Positions 44,089 to 52,979 of a stretch of 64,000 bases of DNA are shown here, piece by piece (positions within the stretch are counted from its first letter, which is position 1; each line of letters starts with the position of its first letter). The DNA is from Actinomycetota bacterium (lineage in GTDB: Bacteria > Actinomycetota > Actinomycetes > S36-B12 > CAIYMF01): NCBI GenBank assembly GCA_026393115.1, contig JAPLAU010000030.1, forward strand, positions 1-64,000, given 5' to 3'. The translations under genes were made by a program, and so were the position numbers. Under the pieces are notes generated by a model that worked only from the letters and a program-made list of their open reading frames with translations, had not been told where the DNA came from and did not search any database.

Positions 44089-44628
44089 TTACTCGGGGGC
44101 GACTACTCGTAAGGCCGCGGACGACACTTCGAAGTACCGAGACGTACCGGTGTACGCATCTGGCACGTCAAGGACAAGGCGGTAGCGAAATCGGCCTGGT
44201 GCGAGATCAGGTGTCACACCGCCGGCCCAATAGCGGTAGGTGGGCGTCAGTGGGTTGCGAACCCGATCGGGCATTCCATAAGTCTTCAGATCCGAACTCA
44301 CCTTGATAGCGCTGGGCGCATCGGAGTCTTCGTGCAGAAATACGATCGTGGCGATGGACGGGAACGTCGGCCAAGAACCGTCGCTGCGCCGTTGTGAGTC
44401 AATTCCGTAGATGAGCCAGTTCAGTACCTGGCCGGGTGCGCAGGCCGTCTCAAGATGGGGAGTTCCCTTGCCAGTGCTGGAGGGACTGTTATCGAGCAGG
44501 AAGACGGCGTCATTGACCGATCCGGTTCTCTGCAGTCGCGAGACATCGACAACCGTGATGATGTTCAACTGCGGGTGCCGGAACGTCGATGAAGGCGGCA
44601 CGCTCGCGTTCGAGAGGTCGTGGGTCAT
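44089..44628 (-). CDS. AidA/PixA-like small protein D
   Basis: A 179-residue soluble protein and the last of four tandem relatives. Residues 20-65: LNIITVVDVSRLQ, then GSVNDAVFLLDNSPSSTGKG, followed by W-containing strands (LNWLIYGID, SWPTFPSIATIVF) and a C-terminal YRLVLDVPDAYTGTSRYFEV. This plan (VVD strand, variable loop with GxGT, alternating strands) is what I associate with AidA/PixA-type inclusion-body proteins, a beta-sandwich family. Its start overlaps the stop of protein C (ATGA). No catalytic residues are seen. Its function is unknown; the closest named relatives are quorum- or symbiosis-linked. Confidence 0.5.
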   Translation of the reverse strand: MTHDLSNASVPPSSTFRHPQLNIITVVDVSRLQRTGSVNDAVFLLDNSPSSTGKGTPHLETACAPGQVLNWLIYGIDSQRRSDGSWPTFPSIATIVFLHEDSDAPSAIKVSSDLKTYGMPDRVRNPLTPTYRYWAGGVTPDLAPGRFRYRLVLDVPDAYTGTSRYFEVSSAALRVVAPE

Positions 44629-45065
44629 TCGTCAACCCTTTCGTCAACGGAGTCAGCATCACTGTGCGAGCTGGGGATGAGCGACAAGGAGTCGACGAGT
44701 GTCAATTCGCGCCCATTGCGACCCAACGTGAGGGTGATCGAGTACGGAAGTGCTTCATCGATCGTGCCCACCGAGCAGTGCCACGCTGAAGTCTCCATGA
44801 TTGACGATTCGGTCTCGGTCCGGGGAGCGGCCAGCATGCCGGGAATCGAAATTCCGTCGATGGTGGCTTCCGCCTCGCATTCGAGCGGAATCAGAAGCCA
44901 CAGCAGTCGGTCGCCCGGCTTGACTGCAGTGGCCAAGGCTGATGTGCCAAGGCCATGTGATCCTGCTGAGCGCGCGGTGTCGAAAGCGAACATGTTGCCG
45001 TCGAGACGATCCTCGTGAAGGGCGGCGAGCACGTCGATTGTCATCTTGATCACGACGTCAGTCAT
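44625..45065 (-). CDS. AidA/PixA-like small protein C
   Basis: A 146-residue protein of the same tandem set: VVIKMTIDVLAALHEDRLDG, FAFDTARSAGSHGLGTSALA (the GLGT loop), then GDRLLWLLIPLECEAEATID and ALPYSITLTLGRNG. It is the shortest copy and lacks the long insert seen in B. Start at ATG 45065 was taken because it begins the pattern; its start lies inside the end of gene B (bases ATGACTGA, 45058-45065), so it is translationally coupled. Confidence 0.5.
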   Translation of the reverse strand: MTDVVIKMTIDVLAALHEDRLDGNMFAFDTARSAGSHGLGTSALATAVKPGDRLLWLLIPLECEAEATIDGISIPGMLAAPRTETESSIMETSAWHCSVGTIDEALPYSITLTLGRNGRELTLVDSLSLIPSSHSDADSVDERVDE

Positions 45066-45837
45066 CTGAGTCAACTCCTGCTTCGGCTGCATCGGCATCC
45101 AATTCAGATTCGTCTTCGGAAACCGGCGAGAGGTCGATAGGTTCCACGAACTCATTCGGAACGGGAAGTGGAAGGTATCCGGCCAATGCTCCGGTGAATC
45201 CGTTCACGGCCACGATCTGATCGACTTCAAAATGTAACTCGCAGGGATACAGCTCCGGCTCCCATGCAGGCCGATCGCCGTCCATGACCGCACGAAAGAC
45301 CCCAATGTGCATGGTGGCGTGGTGAGTCCCCACTCGATGGGTGTCAACGACGGCACTCCAATACCAGCCGTCGGTGGAAAGGTCGGGGGAGCCATAGCGC
45401 GCGGGGAAGATCACTCCGTCGTCCACCGCTTGGCCGGTGATGTCAGCGATGAACGGTGGCAGGAAGCCGCCTCGATCAATTTCCTCGGGAGTTAAAGGCA
45501 GTCCATCGAGCCCCGCCACTGAGTTCCCGACGAGACCTGAGCCCGACAGTGGCTCGGGAGCACCCTCGATGCGTCCCCATTTCATGCTGCCGGCGATGAC
45601 GCCGGGCTTGCTGGCGATGCCTCCGATTACCCAGTTGAGGGTGATTTCGTCAAGAACCGAGCCATCGGGATGGTGGACGCCAGTGCATCGAATGAAGAGT
45701 TCCGAATCCTGATGGTCACCGAGTGAGTTGAGCGCAGGCTCATCGAGTTTGGCGTCGACGAGAAATGCATTGCCGATGACGCTTCGGTCTGCGAGCGTCT
45801 GTGCCACGTCGATCATGAAGGCGAGCGACTCCTGCAT
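45058..45837 (-). CDS. AidA/PixA-like small protein B (extended)
   Basis: A 259-residue member, longer than its neighbours. It opens FMIDVAQTLADRSVIGNAFL, as in the other copies, but the usual GxGT loop is replaced by SLGDHQDSELFIRC, and a long middle part (GSGLVGNSVAGLDG, ITGQAVDDGVIFPARYGSPD, WYWSAVVDTHRVGTHHATMH) has no match to the short copies. The C-terminal tail is strongly acidic (DLSPVSEDESELDADAAEAG). It has a good GGAGG site nine bases before ATG. Function unknown. Confidence 0.45.
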   Translation of the reverse strand: MQESLAFMIDVAQTLADRSVIGNAFLVDAKLDEPALNSLGDHQDSELFIRCTGVHHPDGSVLDEITLNWVIGGIASKPGVIAGSMKWGRIEGAPEPLSGSGLVGNSVAGLDGLPLTPEEIDRGGFLPPFIADITGQAVDDGVIFPARYGSPDLSTDGWYWSAVVDTHRVGTHHATMHIGVFRAVMDGDRPAWEPELYPCELHFEVDQIVAVNGFTGALAGYLPLPVPNEFVEPIDLSPVSEDESELDADAAEAGVDSDD

Positions 45838-45871
45838 GGCTAAAACCCTCCATGGGTTGTGGTGGTCAGGC

Positions 45872-46363
45872 TCATAGAAGTCCCTCGATACTGGGCGGCG
45901 TCTCGACGGTGGCGGGCGGAATAATCCACTCGGGCGCCAACGTCGATGTCAACTGAAGTGAGGGACCTTCGACTGTCACGGGAGTTCCTCGATGCCCGTC
46001 ACCGAACGTGAGTTGAATGGCGTAGGGGGATGGCTCTGCGGGTGAGAGGCCCGCCGGCACGTAACCCTCCCAAATCAAGGAGCGCGGTCGGGGTGCCGGT
46101 AGTCGCTCGGGTAACGGCTCACTTCCAGCGAGCGGATCTACCCGGGCGAAGTCGATTCCGACGATCCAGCCCGGTGCCTGTAGGTCGACGGGCACCAGCG
46201 TCCATCGAACCAATTGAAAGGGATGCACAACTGAGATCAGTTGATGAGTGCCTTTACCTTGACTTTGATCGCCATCCTCGAAGAGGAAAACCGACTGATC
46301 AAGTGATCCACCTTCAAGCAACAGAAGAGAGTCAACGACGATTCTGATGTTCAACGGGTGCAC
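45872..46363 (-). CDS. AidA/PixA-like small protein A
   Basis: A 163-residue protein, the first of the tandem set after the ligase. LNIRIVVDSLLLLEGGSLDQ, SVFLFEDGDQSQGKGTHQLI, then FQLVRWTLVPVDLQAPGWIV and PYAIQLTFGDGHRG follow the shared pattern, with the GKGT loop conserved as in D. GTG start with a perfect AAGGAGG site three bases upstream. Expressed with the adenylating enzyme and the decarboxylase upstream. Confidence 0.5.
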   Translation of the reverse strand: MHPLNIRIVVDSLLLLEGGSLDQSVFLFEDGDQSQGKGTHQLISVVHPFQLVRWTLVPVDLQAPGWIVGIDFARVDPLAGSEPLPERLPAPRPRSLIWEGYVPAGLSPAEPSPYAIQLTFGDGHRGTPVTVEGPSLQLTSTLAPEWIIPPATVETPPSIEGLL

Positions 46364-46402
46364 GGTGCCTCCTTCGTATTAGTTTCGAGCTGAACTTCCG
46401 CT

Positions 46403-47920
46403 TCATGACCCATGATCAACCACCAACGGAACCTTCCCCACACTGGTGCGAGTGATCGCAGGCGAAGAGGGGTCCACAATCTGAGTCCCGAATGCGTAAC
46501 CGGACCGCGCGAGAGACGTTTCGTTCGCCTCGAGTCCATTGAAGATTGACAACGATTGATTAAGGCCGGCAGCGATGACTGTGGCCGAACCTGTCGAACC
46601 AAGACGTTGACCGAGCTCGCGACTTGTCTCCGTTGGATCGGAGGTTGAGATCAGTAGCACCAACTCACGGGGTCCGCGTCTGTTGATCAACTGCACCTCG
46701 AAAGCCGCAGCCTCGAGATCGAAGCCGACCTGATCGCGAAAGGCGCGAAAGATGGAGGCAAGCGCCCGTGGGGCGGAGTACTGGGTATCACCAATGTGCA
46801 GGATGTCCCCGCTACGACCAACGTATTCGAAATTGGTGGAGCACAGCGCCTCGCTTTCGGTGTCAGGGAGACGCCTCACGAAATCGCCAACCTTGTAGCG
46901 CAACGCTGGCACTCGGTGAGCGAAGAGTCGAGTGACCACGAGTTCGCCCTGCTCACCCACGTCAACCCAATGGCCGTCTTCATTGACGACTTCGATGAAG
47001 TTCAAGCCGGGCACGGTGGTGAGAGCGGGCGAGGTGTGGTCGAGTTGTAAACCGATCGCTTCGGCCTGGGTCGCAGCGAAGTAACTCAGTATTGTCACAT
47101 TTGGGTAAGCCTCGATGAGGTCTTCGTGGGCTCTACGGGTCAAGACACCACTTCCGTACATTGCCACACGCAGACTCAATCGCGCCTGTTCACTCAGGCC
47201 TGTTGCGAAAGTCGGAAGAAGCGCGATGCTCTGGGTGATGCCCATGATGGCCTTGGGTCCTGGGTAGGACATGAAGTGCGCGAACACGTCGGCGCTCATC
47301 GGTCCTGCGCCGACGTAGTTGACGTCGGGCACTCGCTGCAAGACCCCGCCCACCATCGTGCCGCTGCTCCACATTTGGTAGTCGGCAAGGGTTGTGGTCA
47401 GCCATTGCGGCCGTTCGTCGCCCATCGGGTGTGGAAGCATGTGGCGGCCGATGAAGCCGCCCGCACACTTGTAGGTGTCTCTGAGTTCCTGAAGTTCGTA
47501 GACCGTTTCTGACGGCCTTCCTGAACTCGTTCCTCCGCTCGCGACAATCTCGAATCCACCATGCTCAAGTGGGATCACCATTCCGGGGCGTTCGCCAGTG
47601 AACAGATCCGCGAAAGATTCCTTGTCGGTGAGAGGAATCGCTTGCCAGTCATCGAAGGAATCGATCGAAAGCGGGGCGTTCGTGAGCCGTTCGTTCCAAG
47701 CGCCGTTGAGTCGAGCGATGGAGGTCAATTGATGCAATCGGCGCAGGGTGACAGCGCCCTGAATTTCCAGCGGTAGCGCATCGTAGCGCGAGCCGGTGGT
47801 GTCACCGATGGCGCCAAGTGACGAGAGGAATGAGGGAAGGGCGAGAACGTGTTGAGTTGATTCCGGATTGAGATCGGTCTCAGGAATCGCCAAGACGGCC
47901 ATGTCGATGGGCGTAAACAT
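46403..47920 (-). CDS. CapK/PaaK-like adenylate-forming enzyme
   Basis: A 505-residue ANL-type enzyme of the phenylacetate-CoA ligase/CapK group. Motifs: ASGGTSSGRPSET (P-loop equivalent), ILSYFAATQAEAIG (A5 region), VGEQGELVVTRLF, and LRYKVGDFVRR (A7 equivalent). The C-terminal lid Lys is not clearly placed. It should adenylate a carboxylic acid; it may pass it to CoA or to an amine. It starts at ATG 47920, four bases after the decarboxylase stop. EhpF-like proteins of antibiotic clusters share this architecture. Substrate unknown. Confidence 0.72.
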   Translation of the reverse strand: MFTPIDMAVLAIPETDLNPESTQHVLALPSFLSSLGAIGDTTGSRYDALPLEIQGAVTLRRLHQLTSIARLNGAWNERLTNAPLSIDSFDDWQAIPLTDKESFADLFTGERPGMVIPLEHGGFEIVASGGTSSGRPSETVYELQELRDTYKCAGGFIGRHMLPHPMGDERPQWLTTTLADYQMWSSGTMVGGVLQRVPDVNYVGAGPMSADVFAHFMSYPGPKAIMGITQSIALLPTFATGLSEQARLSLRVAMYGSGVLTRRAHEDLIEAYPNVTILSYFAATQAEAIGLQLDHTSPALTTVPGLNFIEVVNEDGHWVDVGEQGELVVTRLFAHRVPALRYKVGDFVRRLPDTESEALCSTNFEYVGRSGDILHIGDTQYSAPRALASIFRAFRDQVGFDLEAAAFEVQLINRRGPRELVLLISTSDPTETSRELGQRLGSTGSATVIAAGLNQSLSIFNGLEANETSLARSGYAFGTQIVDPSSPAITRTSVGKVPLVVDHGS

Positions 47921-47924
47921 CGGG

Positions 47925-49427
47925 CTATTCGACCCCGATCTCACGCGCGGCCTCACGGATTTCGTCAAGGAGTGCGCGCACGTCAGGCTCGGTGATCTCG
48001 TGGTTCATCATCACCAATCTCAGTGCGCGCTCGTCGCCGACATCTGCCTTCGAGATGAGGAAATTGCCCCGGCTTCGCACCTTGTCGCGAAGGGCACTCT
48101 GTAGCGAGTCGCGATCCCAGACTGTGCCACCGGCAGGTGCGTACTGGAAGCACAGGATGTTCGATTGTGGAGTGTGCAGAACACGGAAGTCTGCCTGCGC
48201 GCTAATCAGGCCATGTGCCATGTCAGTGAGGTCAACCAGGGTCTCGAGCTTGCTTGCCAAAAGTTGGCGCCCGTACATCGACCAGAGCAGCCACAGATTG
48301 ACGATGGACGGGCGTTTGGTGCACTCGAGATTCTTCCCGCCGCTTTCCATGCGACTCGCCTCGCTGTAGGGCTCGTCGAAGACGTAACTCGCGACCTGTT
48401 CGAATGCGAGTTGGGACGACAGAGCCTCTCGATAGAACAGCAGGGTGCAAGCGGCCGGTACAAAGAGAGTCTTGTGTGCATCCAGAATGAACGAGTCAGC
48501 CCGTTCGATTCCGCGCAGCCGTGGTCGCAATCGTTCAGACACCAAGAAGGAAGCGCTATGCGCTCCATCCACATGAAGCCACAATCCTCGCTCGCTTGCG
48601 AGATCGGCCAGTTCATCCAGAGGGTCGATGGAGCCGGTGGCGGTGGTACCGGCCGACGCAACGAGGCAGAAAATGTCGATGCCGTCGCGCGCTGCTTGGT
48701 CGATAACCGTGACTGCATCGTGAACGCGGATGCGGCGCTGATCGTCGAGTGGGAGTCGTACCACGCAATTCTCGCCGATGCCGAGCACGCCGGCGGCGCG
48801 ACTCACGCTGTAATGCGAGTCAGCGCCGACGGCGATTCCTAACCGGCGACCGTCAGAACGACTTTGCAGGCCCTCGGTCCACGCCTGGGGTACGAAGCGG
48901 TTGCGTGCGGCAAGCAGCGCAGTGAGGTTTCCGAGCGCCCCGCCTGACGTTGCCACCATGTCGAATTGATTAGGCGCCCATCCCAGAAGCGCCGCAAATT
49001 CCTGCGCCATGATGGAGTCGGCCACATTGGCCAACTGACCCGCCTCGTAAAAGGAGGCGGGCTGCGGCGCCATAGCGCTGACCATGTCGAAGACTCCCGC
49101 AGCGGGCGCCACTGACGAGAATTGACGGCCCATGTATCCGGTCGTGTGGACTTGAATTCCGGTACGTAGGTAGAGGTCAATGATGTGAGTAAAGCGCTGC
49201 TCGTCGAAATCGCCATGTGGATCTGAAGACATCAGCGCTCGAGCCTGCGCAATCAGATCAGCTGGTTCCTGCAGGGTCACCCCTCGTCGATCGTTGGAGT
49301 CGAGGTGACGAGTGAGACATTGAACAGCGAGCGCTGCGGCTCGTTCAAAGGTCAAAACTGAAAACGCCTCAGAGAATACGTGGGGCAATTCGCCGAAGGC
49401 GCCTACCCGAGAATCGACGGAGGTCAC
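47925..49427 (-). CDS. PLP-dependent decarboxylase (aromatic amino acid/glutamate type)
   Basis: A 500-residue group II decarboxylase. Motifs: HTTGYMGRQFSSVAPAAGVF at the entrance, VATSGGALGNLTALLAARN, SDHYSVSRA-type ADSHYSVSRAAGVLG, GTTATGSIDPLDELA, LHVDGAHSASFLVS (Asp and His near PLP), and DAHKTLFVPAACTLLFYRE with the PLP Lys in DAHKT. It would make a biogenic amine from an amino acid, which the exporter or the neighbouring adenylating enzyme could use. Substrate not predictable here. It is 73 bases downstream of the MFS gene and starts the enzymatic part of the operon. Confidence 0.82.
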   Translation of the reverse strand: MTSVDSRVGAFGELPHVFSEAFSVLTFERAAALAVQCLTRHLDSNDRRGVTLQEPADLIAQARALMSSDPHGDFDEQRFTHIIDLYLRTGIQVHTTGYMGRQFSSVAPAAGVFDMVSAMAPQPASFYEAGQLANVADSIMAQEFAALLGWAPNQFDMVATSGGALGNLTALLAARNRFVPQAWTEGLQSRSDGRRLGIAVGADSHYSVSRAAGVLGIGENCVVRLPLDDQRRIRVHDAVTVIDQAARDGIDIFCLVASAGTTATGSIDPLDELADLASERGLWLHVDGAHSASFLVSERLRPRLRGIERADSFILDAHKTLFVPAACTLLFYREALSSQLAFEQVASYVFDEPYSEASRMESGGKNLECTKRPSIVNLWLLWSMYGRQLLASKLETLVDLTDMAHGLISAQADFRVLHTPQSNILCFQYAPAGGTVWDRDSLQSALRDKVRSRGNFLISKADVGDERALRLVMMNHEITEPDVRALLDEIREAAREIGVE

Positions 49428-49500
49428 GTCGACTGTTTACCGTACGAGGTAGCGCTTGTCGAATCTGTGAGCGCAGTTTTATCTTCCGGATGCGAGGTGT

Positions 49501-50976
49501 TCACCCGCTGGCGCTTGCTTGAGCGGCGAGGTCGGCCAGCTTGACGCGAACAAGTGCGAACCACAGGAGGCCGCCGATCACGAGAATGCCCGCGCTCCAG
49601 GCGAAGGCTGCCGTGTAGCCGGCCACGAGGGACTGCGCGGACGCGGCCGATTGGCCAGTGCTGGCGACGACTCCTGCAGTGGTGGCGGAGGCGACCGTGT
49701 TCAGCAAGGCGACGCCTATGGCGCCGCCAATCTGCTGGGTGACGCTCACCAGTGCGGATGCGACACCGGTGTCGGAGGGTGCAACTCGGTAGACAGCGCT
49801 CGCCGTGAGTGGCACGAAGATCAGTCCCATTCCCAGACTCATGATCACGAGAGGGGGAAGCACATTCACGACATACGAACTCTCAGGGCTGAGCCGCGCC
49901 AGGCCCACAGTTCCGAGGGTGGCGAGAAAGAAGCCAATCGTTGCCACATTGCGCGGGCCGAGACGGGGAAGAAGCGCGTTGGCCGCGTACGTGCTCACGA
50001 CAACTCCGACAGAGAAAGGTATGCCCGCGAGTCCAGCCTGAAGCGGCGAGAACAGGAGGACTTCCTGAAGGTAGTAGGAGATGAATAGAAACGTCGCGAA
50101 CAGAGCCGCTCCACTGAAAAGTCCCGCGAGATAAGCCCCACCCCTGTTGCGCTCGGTAAGGATGCGAAGTGGAAGAAGCGGGTGAGCTGACTTCCACTCA
50201 ACGAGGAAGAAGGCGGCCAGCAGCACGACCGAGAGCATCAGCATTCCGACAGTCAGTGAGTTCGACCATCCGCTCACACTGGCCTCGGAAACACCGAAGA
50301 CCAGACACACGAGGCCGAGGGTTCCGAGTAGCGCGCCAGGTAAGTCGTAGCCGCCTGCCTTGACCACTCGATTCTCGCGAACGAACGGAATCGCCAGAAG
50401 TGCTGCCACCACCGCAATGGGGACATTGATAAGTAAGCACCAATTCCAGTTGACGTACTCGGTGAGGACTCCACCCAAAACCAAGCCCACCGCGCCACCG
50501 GCTGCCGAAATTGCGCTGTACACCGCAAACGCCTTAGTGCGCTCGCTGACGTCGAGGAACGTGACGGCGATGAGTGCAAGTGTTGTCGGTGCGAGCAGTG
50601 CCGCGAAAACGCCGGTTGCGGCTCTGGCGAGGATGAGTTGCGTTCCTGTAGTTGACAGCCCAGCGATCGCCGACGCCACCGCGAAACCGATCAATCCGAT
50701 GATCAGGCAGCGCTTCCTGCCGGCAAAGTCTGAGATGCGTCCACCGAGGAGGAGCAGCCCTCCGAACGTCAGCGAGTAGGCGGTAATGACCCACTGCCGC
50801 TCAGCGTCGGTGAGATTCAATTCCTGTTGGATAGAGGGCAGGGCGATGTTGATCACGGTGCTATCGAGAACAACCATGAGCGCCGCGATACCAACCACGA
50901 GAAGGGTTTTCCAGCGCAGAGGATCGGGGGCGGCCGTGAAGGGGCCCGATGGCGGGGCGCTGTGTGACTCAGTCAA
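49501..50976 (-). CDS. DHA2-type MFS exporter
   Basis: A 491-residue, 14-span MFS protein of the EmrB/QacA group. Motif A in GGRISDFAGRKRCLIIG, LDSTVINIALPSIQQEL in the first span, ILARAATGVFAALLAPTTLA (motif B region), and the conserved motif C-like stretch AAGGAVGLVLGGVLTEY. Such proteins export drugs and secondary metabolites. It is the first gene of the block that continues with decarboxylase, adenylating enzyme and four small proteins, and is probably the product exporter (inference). Confidence 0.87.
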   Translation of the reverse strand: MTESHSAPPSGPFTAAPDPLRWKTLLVVGIAALMVVLDSTVINIALPSIQQELNLTDAERQWVITAYSLTFGGLLLLGGRISDFAGRKRCLIIGLIGFAVASAIAGLSTTGTQLILARAATGVFAALLAPTTLALIAVTFLDVSERTKAFAVYSAISAAGGAVGLVLGGVLTEYVNWNWCLLINVPIAVVAALLAIPFVRENRVVKAGGYDLPGALLGTLGLVCLVFGVSEASVSGWSNSLTVGMLMLSVVLLAAFFLVEWKSAHPLLPLRILTERNRGGAYLAGLFSGAALFATFLFISYYLQEVLLFSPLQAGLAGIPFSVGVVVSTYAANALLPRLGPRNVATIGFFLATLGTVGLARLSPESSYVVNVLPPLVIMSLGMGLIFVPLTASAVYRVAPSDTGVASALVSVTQQIGGAIGVALLNTVASATTAGVVASTGQSAASAQSLVAGYTAAFAWSAGILVIGGLLWFALVRVKLADLAAQASASG

Positions 50977-51035
50977 GGCAACTCTCCAGTCACTCGGGCT
51001 GGAATGCTAGCAGGGGGATGCTGAGCCGACCTGTC

Positions 51036-52979
51036 TCACACACGATCGCGAGGGAACGTGCGAGTCCATTCACGGGTGCCGACGACCTCGTCACCTTCGC
51101 GCGCGATGAGGTCGATATCGATTGAGTAGGTGGAGGCATCGGCTATCATGCGCATGCGTGACTCAACGGCCACCGTGACCGGTGCACCGTTCGCGTCGTC
51201 GGAGAAATCGAGAACGAAGCCGGCATACGCGTCGGCAGTCTGCTCGAATGTGCGAGTGTCGACGCTGACCGTCCCCTCGTATCGTTCCATCGCGCGTCCG
51301 TAGGGAATGTCGTAGAACTCGCCACCACTCGCCACGACTGCCGAACTGGTGCGCCTCACTACGTCATGCTCAAAGCGCCACACGATGCCAGTGAGTTCTT
51401 CACTCGATGTGGGTTCACCTGGCGTGAATGCCGGAGGAGTTGGAGAACCCGCGGGATCGTAGAGGGGAAGCGACACCTCACCGCCGTACACCGTGAGAGT
51501 GACCGGCCCGGGAGGTGCCGCTGTATTGGGCCAGTCGGTACCGGCCACGGTGATGCGCACGCGATGCCCCGGAAGCCAGCGGTGCGCCGACGCTTCAAGG
51601 TCAACCGTGAGAGTGATCGGCTCTCCCGGAATGAGGTCGACAGGCTCGGACAAACTCAGATGCCGGTTGAGATTCTGAGCCCAGCGCGCGACCAGAGTCG
51701 ATGTGCCATTGGGTGCCACGTCGCTCAACTTCGCCACGACATTCGCCACGGGTGTCGACGACGACAGCGTCAACGTGACACGAGGCATTCCTGCGATTTC
51801 GAGCGGACCCTCAGCGATGTCCCACGTGAGTGACGCGCGCTCATCATGCTGTTGATCAAGGGGTAGTCCGTAAGGCAGGTGGCCCGCGCACGAAATCCAT
51901 GCCGCCATGCCAACGTCGGGGCGCACGACAAGTGGTTCGCGTGCATCGAGTTCATAGGAAGCCCACGACGTGCGCGGTGTGGGCCAGTCGTCGGCCCGCC
52001 AGACACCCGGAACGGTGTCGAGGTCGGGTGCTGGCGTGTGTGACTCGATCGCGAACCAGGCACACGTCGGATCGGTGTCAGTTCCGTTGTCGATGCCGCG
52101 CAGCCATCGATCCCACCACTTCGCCATCTCGGGAACTGAGTCGATGCGAGGGCCGGGAATCGACGTCGCGGTTGACGCGTGTGACCACGGACCCGCCAAC
52201 AGTCGATGCGGAGTTCCGTTGGTGCGCAACGCTTCTAGGGTTCGGAAGGAATTGCTGCGATAGCCGTCGGCCCAACCAGCAATGATCATGGTCGGGGTGA
52301 TGATGCGGTTGTAGTCGGGCCGCACCGAACCGTTGCGCCAGTACGTTGCGTCGTTGTGTTGCTCGGTCCAGTTCAGAATCCATGGCTCGTGTTCGGCAAG
52401 GCGCGCGCGCCACTCATCGCGCCAGCCCGGGCCGAATACTGCGGGAACCGGTGGCAGCGCATTGAGCGGTGTCATGTAGTGGCAGTAGTCGACCAGATCG
52501 ACCCAGCGGCGGATTCCGCCCATGTAGTGCACGTCGTCGGTGTAGCGGTCGTCAGTGGCATAGATGGCGATGATGGCCTTGAGTTCCGGTGGCTGCTCAC
52601 ATGCCAGTTGCAGGGAGTTGAAGCCGCTGTACGACGTTCCGTACATGCCGATGTTGCCGTCGCACCACGGCTGGGCGGCAAGCCACGTCATTGCTGCTGC
52701 GAGATCGGTGCGTTCGGTGAGCGGGTATTCGTCAGTGGCACGACCTTCGCTGCTTCCAGTTCCGCGCACATCGATACGCGCAACCGCGTAGTGGTATTCA
52801 TCGCGGAGTCGTGTGTACTCGGGGCGATACGACGAGGTGAGGTCGTCCTTGCGGTAAGGAAGCGCCTCGATGATGCACGGATTGGAACCGGCGTCGGTGT
52901 GAGGAACATAGAGCGTGACGGCGAGGCGCCGACCATCGGGCATCGGAATCCAGTCGTCGACCTTCGTGCCCTCGTTCAT
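51036..52979 (-). CDS. CocE/NonD-family hydrolase
   Basis: A 647-residue X-Pro dipeptidyl-peptidase-like acylase. Catalytic Ser in GMYGTSYSGFNSL, preceding VARIDVRGTGSSEG motif, and later WSHASTATS (His) with an acid in the central region. The C-terminal jelly-roll domain (PxTPLYDPAGSPTP, HRWLPGHRVRITVAGTDW) is the beta-sandwich typical of this family. No signal peptide. It overlaps the P1 peptidase stop by 4 bases, so the two form a peptidase pair that may act on peptide or ester substrates. Confidence 0.88.
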   Translation of the reverse strand: MNEGTKVDDWIPMPDGRRLAVTLYVPHTDAGSNPCIIEALPYRKDDLTSSYRPEYTRLRDEYHYAVARIDVRGTGSSEGRATDEYPLTERTDLAAAMTWLAAQPWCDGNIGMYGTSYSGFNSLQLACEQPPELKAIIAIYATDDRYTDDVHYMGGIRRWVDLVDYCHYMTPLNALPPVPAVFGPGWRDEWRARLAEHEPWILNWTEQHNDATYWRNGSVRPDYNRIITPTMIIAGWADGYRSNSFRTLEALRTNGTPHRLLAGPWSHASTATSIPGPRIDSVPEMAKWWDRWLRGIDNGTDTDPTCAWFAIESHTPAPDLDTVPGVWRADDWPTPRTSWASYELDAREPLVVRPDVGMAAWISCAGHLPYGLPLDQQHDERASLTWDIAEGPLEIAGMPRVTLTLSSSTPVANVVAKLSDVAPNGTSTLVARWAQNLNRHLSLSEPVDLIPGEPITLTVDLEASAHRWLPGHRVRITVAGTDWPNTAAPPGPVTLTVYGGEVSLPLYDPAGSPTPPAFTPGEPTSSEELTGIVWRFEHDVVRRTSSAVVASGGEFYDIPYGRAMERYEGTVSVDTRTFEQTADAYAGFVLDFSDDANGAPVTVAVESRMRMIADASTYSIDIDLIAREGDEVVGTREWTRTFPRDRV

